Below, in pieces: positions 16,804 to 22,450 of a DNA stretch of 22,450 nt (positions are counted from its first letter, which is position 1; each line of letters begins with the position of its first letter). The position numbers and the translations under genes were made by a program. The notes beneath the pieces were generated by a model. That model was not told the origin of the DNA. It saw nothing but the letters and a program-made list of their open reading frames with translations, and ran no database searches. Source of the DNA: a virus. Where the stretch lies: IMG/VR virus record IMGVR_UViG_3300010883_007862, positions 1 to 22,450 of that record. One strand, written 5' to 3'.

Positions 16804-17690
16804 TGGCATTAACAGATACAGATTGGGTAAATAGATTAATAAGCAATAATCCTTGGTTGGATAAGAATTTCAGCACAGACTTTATTAGTAGTCTTGTGGA
16901 TTTAGTAATTTTACAAGGTATTACAGACCCGGTACAATTATTAAATGAAGTAAGAAGTACCCCAGCCTATGAAGAAAGATTTCCAGGGTTAAAAGAAAGA
17001 CGGGATGCGGGATTTCCACCTATGTCGGAATCTGAATATATCCAATATGAATCTGTAGTATTTTCATTACTAAGAAGTTATAATATATCCGATGTATTTG
17101 GTACAGGGGGTATATCAGGTTCAGAATTTAAATCTAAAATATCAGAATTAATATCTGGTGATGTAACAGCCCAAGAATTTTCAGCAAGATTAGATAAAGG
17201 TTATGCCTCAGTTGTGGATAATATAGATGAAGTAGAAGAAACCTTTAGGTCTTTTTATGGTACTGAGATAGGTGAATCTACATTATTAGCTTACTTCTTA
17301 GACCCAGCTAAAGGTATAGAATTAATAGAGGACCAGGTAGCTACATCACAAGTAGGTGCAGTTGCTTCAAGATTTGGATTAAATATAAATCAAATCCAAT
17401 CTGGAAGATTACAAGAAGGTGGAATAACTCAAAAATTAGCCAGAGAGGGATTTGCCGAAGTGGCTAGAGAGAAAGGGTCCTTGACAAAATTGGCAAAGAT
17501 ACATAATATTGAACCATTAAGCGATAAGGATTTATCAGATTATGTATTTCACGAAGACCCAGAAGTTGCGGCACAGCGGAAACAAATTTTCGATACCGCA
17601 TTATCAGAGTTTCAAGCTGGTGGAACCACCCGCTTCACCCAAGAAGGCGGATTAGCCAGTCTTGGTAAAAAGAAGCGAGGTGGCTATTAG
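16803..17690 (+). CDS. Hypothetical virion-cassette protein with V-R-S-T-P-x-Y motif (295 aa)
   Basis: An all-helical-looking protein. The segment E-V-R-S-T-P-A-Y-E-E-R-F-P-G (about 45-58), then P-P-M-S-E-S-E-Y (73-80) and L-L-R-S-Y-N-I, recalls a recurrent but functionally unnamed family of phage structural proteins. It often continues with an A-Y-F-L-D-P element followed by I-E-x-Q, seen here at about 162-178. The C-terminus is Gly/Lys-rich and basic (S-L-G-K-K-K-R-G-G-Y). The recollection of the family is unverified. Last of four large proteins between portal and scaffold; an internal head or ejection role is inferred from position. It begins at a TAATG overlap without a Shine-Dalgarno sequence. 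Confidence 0.72.
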   Translation: MALTDTDWVNRLISNNPWLDKNFSTDFISSLVDLVILQGITDPVQLLNEVRSTPAYEERFPGLKERRDAGFPPMSESEYIQYESVVFSLLRSYNISDVFGTGGISGSEFKSKISELISGDVTAQEFSARLDKGYASVVDNIDEVEETFRSFYGTEIGESTLLAYFLDPAKGIELIEDQVATSQVGAVASRFGLNINQIQSGRLQEGGITQKLAREGFAEVAREKGSLTKLAKIHNIEPLSDKDLSDYVFHEDPEVAAQRKQIFDTALSEFQAGGTTRFTQEGGLASLGKKKRGGY

Positions 17691-17691
17691 T

Positions 17692-17790
17692 ATGAAAAAG
17701 GGAACCCAGACCCTAAATCTGGCGAAGCGAAATCCTTACCGATTTCTCCAAATTGGTAAGCGTATAAAGGAGGAGACTAAATATGAGTAA
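17692..17790 (+). CDS. Possible 32-aa basic peptide overlapping the scaffold start
   Basis: An ATG two bases after the previous stop opens a 32-codon frame (M-K-K-G-T-Q-T-L-N-L-A-K-R-N-P-Y-R-F...), rich in Lys and Arg, ending in a TAA that overlaps the scaffold start by 8 bases. It contains the scaffold's ribosome-binding site and the 17735-17760 hairpin. Translation through it could unfold the hairpin and so control scaffold and capsid output. It may equally be a chance frame in a leader; there is no clear Shine-Dalgarno sequence of its own. Confidence 0.3.
   Translation: MKKGTQTLNLAKRNPYRFLQIGKRIKEETKYE
17706..17722 (+). other. Small hairpin after the ejection-protein cassette
   Basis: CCAGA (17706-17710) and TCTGG (17718-17722) pair around a 7-base loop. 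The stem is short and no U-run follows, so it is not a clear terminator. Together with the stronger hairpin just downstream it marks the border between the ejection-type cassette and the scaffold/capsid cassette. Confidence 0.3.
17735..17760 (+). promoter_or_regulatory. Leader hairpin before the scaffold gene
   Basis: CTTACCGATTT (17735-17745) and AAATTGGTAAG (17750-17760) form an 11-bp stem with a 4-base loop CTCC. The only imperfect pair is a G-U wobble in the sense strand. A strong Shine-Dalgarno sequence (AAAGGAGGAG, 17766-17775) follows at once, and the scaffold ATG is 22 bases beyond the hairpin. A processing or mRNA-stabilising site that lets scaffold and capsid be made in excess would fit. 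Confidence 0.55.
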
Positions 17791-18391
17791 ATTCGAGGAC
17801 TTAATTCAAGAAGTCGAGAATGGTAACATGGAAGCCTTATCCCAATTAAGGGATGAGTTCAGCGGTTCGGCGCTTAGAGAAAAAGCCGAAAAAGCAACGG
17901 AGCTAGAAGCACAGGTAGAGGCGCTTGCCCCGTTTGCCAAAGAAGCCAAGATAAATGAGCTTCAAGTTAATCTACCCGAACAATATAAGGATGTCCAGTT
18001 ATCTTCAGATGACTTAAAGGATGTTGCACCCTCAGAGATTACTTTAGAAACCCTTATAATAAAGGCTCAAATAAAGCAAGACCAAAGTAAGGTCTTTGTA
18101 GAACAGGCTGCTAAGCAGGCTGGTTTTGAGTCCGTTGAGGCGTATCAAAGTGCTTTGGATAGTGTTAGACCCGAGCCAGCAGTACAGCAACCTGCGGCCC
18201 TTACCGATATGGAGAGTATCGGGAGTGCGGCTACTAATACTTCTATAGGAACATCAGATACTAGAACAGATACTAGAAAAATGAGTAGAGAAACTTATAC
18301 CGAGAGTAAAGAAGGCGGTAAAGCCCACGATTATGCAATGGGCGAAGCTATTGAGGCATTATTTGACAATCAGGTTAATTCAGAGGATTAA
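17783..18391 (+). CDS. Capsid scaffolding protein (probable)
   Basis: 202 acidic, Gln/Ala/Glu-rich residues with a likely coiled coil at about 28-58 (L-R-E-K-A-E-K-A-T-E-L-E-A-Q-V-E-A-L), a disordered Ser/Thr/Asp-rich stretch at about 140-180, and a short charged helical C-terminus (E-A-I-E-A-L-F-D-N-Q). This composition, together with a position two genes before the capsid protein, is typical of phage scaffolds, which shape the procapsid from inside and leave before or during packaging. It carries no protease motif. The ribosome-binding site (AAAGGAGGAG) is the strongest in the operon, which agrees with high expression. The name rests on position and composition, not on a sequence motif. Confidence 0.72.
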   Translation: MSKFEDLIQEVENGNMEALSQLRDEFSGSALREKAEKATELEAQVEALAPFAKEAKINELQVNLPEQYKDVQLSSDDLKDVAPSEITLETLIIKAQIKQDQSKVFVEQAAKQAGFESVEAYQSALDSVRPEPAVQQPAALTDMESIGSAATNTSIGTSDTRTDTRKMSRETYTESKEGGKAHDYAMGEAIEALFDNQVNSED

Positions 18392-18393
18392 TT

Positions 18394-18687
18394 TTGTCAG
18401 TCAGAACATGCCAATTTTGCGGAGAGTTTCAAGACCATACTAGGAATTTCTGTACTAAGTGTAGTTCAGTGGTGGATACTATAGTTATGAACATAGCACC
18501 TTCGGCCATGCCATCGACAAAAAATCATGTACCCCCTAGGAAACCGAACAACTCCTGGGAAAAAGGGATCCGGAAAGATAATAGGGGAGTACCCTATTTA
18601 GATAAAACCGGACAGGAAGTAAGAATGGGTGAGAAGTTTAATAAATATGACTACAAACCCAAACCAATTAATGTAACAAAAAAATAG
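18394..18687 (+). CDS. Small zinc-ribbon protein between scaffold and capsid genes
   Basis: 97 residues. Cys6-x2-Cys9 and Cys20-x2-Cys23 (T-C-Q-F-C-G-E ... F-C-T-K-C-S-S) form a classic four-cysteine zinc-ribbon knuckle pair. The rest is basic and Pro/Lys/Asn-rich, with no known domain. The start is a TTG, supported by AGAGGA 6 bases upstream and by the cysteine motif beginning right after it. Starting at the first internal ATG would delete all four cysteines. It may bind nucleic acid or help capsid assembly. Zinc-ribbon proteins are not standard members of scaffold-capsid cassettes. Confidence 0.7.
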   Translation: MSVRTCQFCGEFQDHTRNFCTKCSSVVDTIVMNIAPSAMPSTKNHVPPRKPNNSWEKGIRKDNRGVPYLDKTGQEVRMGEKFNKYDYKPKPINVTKK

Positions 18688-18699
18688 GAGAAAAAAGTT

Positions 18700-19806
18700 A
18701 TGGCTGTTCAATCAGGAACAAGAAAAACTTATGATTCCACTATCGGGGTTAAACTCGATATGGAAGACGCCATTCATTTAATCTCACCATTTGATGTGCC
18801 ATTTTTAGGAACTTACGGAGCCCAAGGTGGATCTGCTTTCGCTTCAGAAGCCACTTCCAGTAAAAAAGTTGAGTGGATAGAGGACGAACTAGTCCCCGCT
18901 TCGGATTTGATAAATGAATCATTTAACAACTCCGACACAACTCTGACCGTTGATAATGGAGGCTACTTTAAAGTAGGCGACCTTATCAGAATAGAAGCAG
19001 AGTTGTTGCCAATTTCGGCAATATCAGGTAATGACCTCACAGTAGCAAGAGGTTATGGAGATAGTGCCGCTGCCGCTCATGCAGATAACTCTAAAGTATA
19101 TATATTAGGAACAATTCCTGTTGAAGGTGCTGACCCAGTGTCAGGTGTAAACTTCACAAGAGTTGCCAAGTATAATATGACACAGATTTATCAAGATGAA
19201 CTGGAAGTAACTCGTTCAGAAGAAAAAGCAGCCAAATACGGTGTAAGTTCCGAAATCGCATACCAAGGTGGTAAAAGATTAAAGGAAGCGGCTGTTAAGT
19301 TAGAGCAAAATATAATTCTAGGTTCAAGACTAGAAGATACAAGCAACAAGAAAAGGTCTATGGGTGGACTTGACTACTACATTAGTTCTAATGTGGATGC
19401 GTCAACGACTACTATAACCCTTGCAAAAATCAACGACCAAATGCAAAATTCTTTCGATGCCGGAGGAAATGTAGATGTATTGGTAGTTGGTGGGGCACAA
19501 AAGAGAAAGATTAATCTCTTTGATTCCGATGATGTTCGTTTTTCACAAGATGAAAACATCAGAGGTGCAGTTGTAGACTATCTTGACCTTGACTTTGGAA
19601 GAGTATATATAATATTAGATAGATGGGTACCACTAAATTTGGTGTTTGGGTTAGAAACTCAATATATCAATATGGTGTGGTTCGATACCTTTTTCATGGA
19701 GGCACTAGCAAAAACTGGTGACAGACAATCTTACCAACTCGTTGGTGAGTGTTCTATGAAGGTTAAGAATGAAAAAGCTCATTTCAAAATGAACGCTTTG
19801 ACATAA
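18700..19806 (+). CDS. Major capsid protein (SU10/DUF5309-like, HK97 fold)
   Basis: 368 residues. The N-terminus (T-Y-D-S-T-I-G-V-K-L-D-M-E-D-A-I-H-L-I-S-P-F-D-V-P-F), K-V-E-W-I-E-D-E-L at 57-64, and N-F-T-R-V-A-K-Y-N-M-T-Q-I-Y followed by E-V-T-R-S-E-E at 151-175 match what I recall of the SU10 capsid family (DUF5309), an HK97-fold shell protein. Residues about 74-138 form an inserted beta domain (L-T-V-D-N-G-G-Y-F ... V-A-R-G-Y-G-D-S-A-A-A-A-H) that resembles segments in the adaptor and fibre proteins. The ribosome-binding site is AGGAG, 9 bases before the ATG. It follows scaffold and the zinc-ribbon gene. It should be the most abundant product. Arg is mostly AGA, as in the rest of the operon (by eye 2 of 14 are CGT). 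Confidence 0.87.
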   Translation: MAVQSGTRKTYDSTIGVKLDMEDAIHLISPFDVPFLGTYGAQGGSAFASEATSSKKVEWIEDELVPASDLINESFNNSDTTLTVDNGGYFKVGDLIRIEAELLPISAISGNDLTVARGYGDSAAAAHADNSKVYILGTIPVEGADPVSGVNFTRVAKYNMTQIYQDELEVTRSEEKAAKYGVSSEIAYQGGKRLKEAAVKLEQNIILGSRLEDTSNKKRSMGGLDYYISSNVDASTTTITLAKINDQMQNSFDAGGNVDVLVVGGAQKRKINLFDSDDVRFSQDENIRGAVVDYLDLDFGRVYIILDRWVPLNLVFGLETQYINMVWFDTFFMEALAKTGDRQSYQLVGECSMKVKNEKAHFKMNALT

Positions 19807-19819
19807 GGAAATAGATAAA

Positions 19820-19906
19820 ATGGGAGTAAGTAGAGGAACTGTAAATACATACAACAGTAATGCTGTACAAGATAGTTCCTCTAACCCATCAGAGGAAGAG
19901 GAATAA
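19820..19906 (+). CDS. Possible 28-aa acidic-tailed peptide
   Basis: A 28-codon frame between the capsid and adaptor genes (M-G-V-S-R-G-T-V-N-T-Y-N-S-N-A-V-Q-D ... E-E-E-E). AGGA lies about 10 bases before the ATG. The stop is followed by TAATG of the next gene, so it fills the gap exactly as a coupled gene would. The Ser/Asn-rich body with a run of Glu has no known match. Leader-peptide or spacer function is possible. Confidence 0.4.
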   Translation: MGVSRGTVNTYNSNAVQDSSSNPSEEEE

Positions 19907-19908
19907 TA

Positions 19909-20790
19909 ATGGCCGCGGCTAGCACAGTAATAAACCGAATAGTAAAAACTTTTAATAGGCATGATAATGCAGATATATTGGCTTCAGTCATGGATAGCAG
20001 TACAGCAAGTCTTAGTTATACAGGCATATTACCAGCTTGGGGACCAGGATCCGTAGTAGAAATTGAACAAGAATTAATGTTAGTTAAATCTGTGGATACT
20101 TCCCTTAAAACTGCAACTGTTATAAGAGCTTGGTTAAATTCAACCGCCGCAAGTCATAGTGCTAATTTGCCTATTTATGTTAACCCTAGAGTTTCAAGAA
20201 CAGATGTTTTAGATTTATTTAATGATTGTTTAACCGCAATTTTTCCAAGGTTATATAAAGTTTCTACAACCACCGCTACTTATGATGGTAGTGTTATTGG
20301 TTATAATTTACCCGCTAGTACCTCACATATATTATCTGTTCAATACCAAGTAAATTCTAGTGCAAGTCAATGGGAATATGTAGGTGATTATGAATTACAC
20401 CAAAATATGGACACGGATGATTTTGCAGGTGGTAACGCCGTGATGATAAGAAAATCTTTACCTTCTGCTGCCAGTGTTCGTATAACCTATGCAGAACCTT
20501 TTACAAGATTTACGGCAGAAGCTAATGATTTAACTACCGCAGTAGGATTACAAGATTATATGACAGACCTCTTATTTTATTTTGCTATGAATAGATTAGC
20601 TGTTCAGGAAGAGTTAGAAAATACCCAGAAGAAAAATGCCCAACAACATCAGAGAAGTCAGGAATCACCACCATTTTTATCAGTAAGAACAGGTGAATGG
20701 TATCAAGCAAGATTTGGAGAATTATTGAATGACTGTAAGAACCGCTTGAAATTAGAGAATAAGCCGTTTATAATGAGTAGATATGGCTAG
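19909..20790 (+). CDS. Probable head-tail adaptor or neck protein
   Basis: 293 residues. Residues about 22-92 are a beta segment (S-L-S-Y-T-G ... V-V-E-I-E-Q-E-L-M-L-V ... T-V-I-R-A-W-L-N-S-T-A-A-S-H) related by eye to segments of the capsid and fibre proteins. Then comes a helical stretch (V-L-D-L-F-N-D-C-L-T-A-I-F-P-R-L-Y), a beta-rich middle, and a charged C-terminal helix with K-N-A-Q-Q-H-Q-R-S-Q-E. Position directly after the capsid protein and before the fibre suits an adaptor or tail-tube protein, T7 gp11-like in place. No diagnostic motif supports the exact role. The ATG is part of TAATAATG with GAGGAAGAGGA upstream. Its end overlaps the fibre gene by 8 bases. Confidence 0.65.
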   Translation: MAAASTVINRIVKTFNRHDNADILASVMDSSTASLSYTGILPAWGPGSVVEIEQELMLVKSVDTSLKTATVIRAWLNSTAASHSANLPIYVNPRVSRTDVLDLFNDCLTAIFPRLYKVSTTTATYDGSVIGYNLPASTSHILSVQYQVNSSASQWEYVGDYELHQNMDTDDFAGGNAVMIRKSLPSAASVRITYAEPFTRFTAEANDLTTAVGLQDYMTDLLFYFAMNRLAVQEELENTQKKNAQQHQRSQESPPFLSVRTGEWYQARFGELLNDCKNRLKLENKPFIMSRYG

Positions 20791-22450
20791 AAAATATTTT
20801 AGTAACATCGCAGTATCAACCACTCTATCAGCTAGTATTAGCAATAGTGATACCTCATTAACTGTAACTAGTTCTACAGGTTATCCAGCAGTTCCATTTA
20901 CTATGGCAATTAACGCTGGTACTTCAACAGAGGAAGTAGTATTAGTTGGGGCTAAATCTGGTACAACATTTAGTTCATTAACAAGAGGTCATGATAGTAC
21001 CACTGCAAGAGCCCATACTTCTGGAGCAAGTGTTAAGCATGTAGCCACTTCTGAAGATTTTACAGGTTTATGGACACATGACCACGATACCGCAGATGGA
21101 CATACCGCCGTAGATGTAACGGATTCTACTGGCTTATTACCTGCAACTAAAGGTGGTACCGGTCTTAGTTCATTAGGTTCTGCTGGTCAAGTGATGAAAA
21201 TTAATGCCGCCGCTAACGCCTTAGAATATGGTACTGTAGAGGCAGTATTAAATATTGATGGCATGACTGATGGATCAAGTATAACTATTGTGGATGGTGA
21301 TGATTTTGCTATATCAGATGGTGGTACAGAGAAAAAAGTTAATGCCTCACAAATTAAAACTTATGTGGGAGCCGTTAGAACCGATGAGGAAATAGCAGAT
21401 ATAGTTGGTGCTATGTTTACTTCAAATACTGAGACCAGAATTGCGGCTACTTATCAGGACGCGGATAACACTATAGATTTAGTTGTAGATGATATGACAG
21501 CCAACACCCAATTAACTCAGGAACAGGTTGAGGATTTTGTAGGAGGTATGTTAGATGGTACTGAAACATTTATATCTGTATCTTATGATGATGATGGAGG
21601 AGCAAATATAGATTTTGTTGTCCCAGTATTAGATGAAGATAACATGTCCACTGATAGCGCCACACATTTGGCTACTCAACAATCAATTAAAGCCTATGTG
21701 GATTCAGAAGTAAAGACAGAGGAAGAGATAGAAGATTTTGTTGGTGGTATGTTGGGAGGTACTGAAACATTTATTACAGTAACCTACCAAGATAGCACCG
21801 GAGATATAGATTTCGTAGTACCAGTTAAAGATGAAGATAATATGGCTTCTGATAGTGCTACATTCTTAGCAACCCAACAGTCAATAAAGGCTTATGTAGA
21901 TACTCACGCCGCTTTAGGAACACATTTAACCCTCATTGATGAAGATGATATGTCTACTAACTCAGCTACAAGACCACCTTCACAACAGTCTACAAAGGCT
22001 TATTCAGATGGTTTAGTAACTGGTTACAAGACTGAAGAACAAATAACAGATATAGTTGGTGCTATGTTTACTGGTAATACTGAAACTGGTATTACAGCAA
22101 CCTTTCAAGACGCGGATGACACTATAGATTTAGTTGTTTCGGCAGGTGGTGGAAAAGTATTACAAGTTGTCACAGCAACTTCAACAACAGATACAGGTGT
22201 TACTGCAGACACAACTTTTGGGGATACAGGATTAACTGCCGATATAACTTGTTCTGCTACTTCAAGCAAAGTATTGGTATTAATTCAACAGACTTTATCA
22301 TTTACTAGAGATACTGGCGAACAGACAGGATACTACAATCTTATGCGAGATAGCACAGAAGTTGGAGAATGGTATTACTTGGTTGGTTCCAGCATAAAAG
22401 GTAATGGACCACAGGGAGTAGGAACAGTGTTTGTGGATAGTCCTAGTTCT
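20783..22450 (+). CDS. Tail fibre protein with alternating repeats, 3' end outside window
   Basis: 556 codons stay open from the ATG at 20783 to the window edge, so the gene is truncated here only by the window. Residues 8-90 form the beta segment shared with capsid and adaptor (S-L-T-R-G-H-D-S-T-T-A-R-A-H). A His/Asp-rich patch (T-H-D-H-D-T-A-D-G-H) and an A-T-K-G-G-T-G-L-S-S-L-G-like element follow, the latter common in phage fibres. Then two repeat types alternate (see repeat entry). The C-terminal part (about 460 on) looks like a beta-rich receptor-binding head (T-F-G-D-T-G-L-T-A-D-I-T ... K-V-L-V-L-I). The protein probably forms a trimeric fibre that recognises the host surface. It overlaps the adaptor gene by 8 bases. 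Confidence 0.8.
   Translation, partial: MARKYFSNIAVSTTLSASISNSDTSLTVTSSTGYPAVPFTMAINAGTSTEEVVLVGAKSGTTFSSLTRGHDSTTARAHTSGASVKHVATSEDFTGLWTHDHDTADGHTAVDVTDSTGLLPATKGGTGLSSLGSAGQVMKINAAANALEYGTVEAVLNIDGMTDGSSITIVDGDDFAISDGGTEKKVNASQIKTYVGAVRTDEEIADIVGAMFTSNTETRIAATYQDADNTIDLVVDDMTANTQLTQEQVEDFVGGMLDGTETFISVSYDDDGGANIDFVVPVLDEDNMSTDSATHLATQQSIKAYVDSEVKTEEEIEDFVGGMLGGTETFITVTYQDSTGDIDFVVPVKDEDNMASDSATFLATQQSIKAYVDTHAALGTHLTLIDEDDMSTNSATRPPSQQSTKAYSDGLVTGYKTEEQITDIVGAMFTGNTETGITATFQDADDTIDLVVSAGGGKVLQVVTATSTTDTGVTADTTFGDTGLTADITCSATSSKVLVLIQQTLSFTRDTGEQTGYYNLMRDSTEVGEWYYLVGSSIKGNGPQGVGTVFVDSPSS
21386..22138 (+). repeat. Two alternating protein repeats in the tail fibre
   Basis: Unit A is about 33-34 residues (E-E-I-x-D-[IF]-V-G-x-M-x-x-G-x-T-E-T ... 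I-D-[LF]-V-V) and occurs at 21386-21487, 21521-21622, 21722-21820 and 22037-22138. Unit B is 24 residues (D-E-D-[ND]-M-S-T-[DN]-S-A-T ... Q-Q-S-x-K-A-Y-x-D) and occurs at 21632-21703, 21830-21901 and 21938-22009. Order: A, A-B, A-B, B, A. The first and last A copies (V-G-A-M-F-T) resemble each other more than the two inner ones (V-G-G-M-L), so the block looks symmetric. Confidence 0.85.

Larger units (their letters stand above)
1921..20052. repeat. Dispersed GGATCC motif, 20 copies
   Basis: Manual count finds GGATCC starting at 1921, 2443, 2995, 3043, 5609, 5751, 6247, 6261, 7113, 7145, 9668, 9752, 11450, 12458, 12605, 14701, 15696, 16276, 18566 and 20047. Composition alone predicts about two. 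Several come as pairs 14-147 bases apart. They fall in all three reading frames, so the signal belongs to the DNA and not to one dipeptide. Only six other GATC sites exist in the window (1891, 4754, 8376, 8979, 18830, 21273). The function is unknown. Confidence 0.85.

Overview
The window reads as part of a tailed double-stranded DNA phage genome: an AT-rich (about one third GC by eye) virion-assembly module. A large terminase, a portal, a lytic-transglycosylase virion protein, a scaffold, an SU10/DUF5309-like capsid protein and a repetitive tail fibre are packed on the + strand with almost no gaps. Gene content and the fibre repeats resemble uncultured marine phages with podovirus-like virions, but this is recall, not a search. 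Bacterial Shine-Dalgarno sites and sigma70-like promoters point to a bacterial host. The host cannot be named. No tRNA, CRISPR array or insertion sequence was seen.

Layout. Positions 1-1227 hold three small leftward genes: two related unknown proteins (143 and about 128 aa) and a 57-residue helix-turn-helix-like protein. Positions 1228-1657 are a divergent control region, with a leftward extended -10 element, a rightward promoter whose -10 lies in a near-perfect palindrome, and a structured leader. The rightward operon then runs to the window end: TerL (with an HTH-like N-terminus), a small beta protein, portal, two small proteins, a 2121-aa giant protein, an 818-aa membrane/transglycosylase protein, two more large unknown proteins, scaffold, a zinc-ribbon protein, major capsid protein, a 28-aa ORF, an adaptor-like protein and a tail fibre cut by the window edge.

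How they work together. TerL and portal package DNA into a shell built by scaffold and capsid. The four large proteins between portal and scaffold are best explained as internal/ejection proteins that breach the envelope and cell wall. The adaptor and fibre complete the tail. Stop and start codons of the large genes overlap as TAATG, so translation is probably coupled.

The most unusual signal is in the DNA itself. By manual count GATC occurs only 26 times, and 20 of these are GGATCC, spread over the late operon. Codon choices next to Asp, Arg and Ser show DNA-level selection against GATC together with retention or enrichment of GGATCC. A weaker bias is seen against GCAGC/GCTGC. A second pattern is a set of hairpins 19-29 nt upstream of gene starts. 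Wherever a hairpin stem departs from perfect pairing, the odd pair is a G-U wobble in the direction of transcription.
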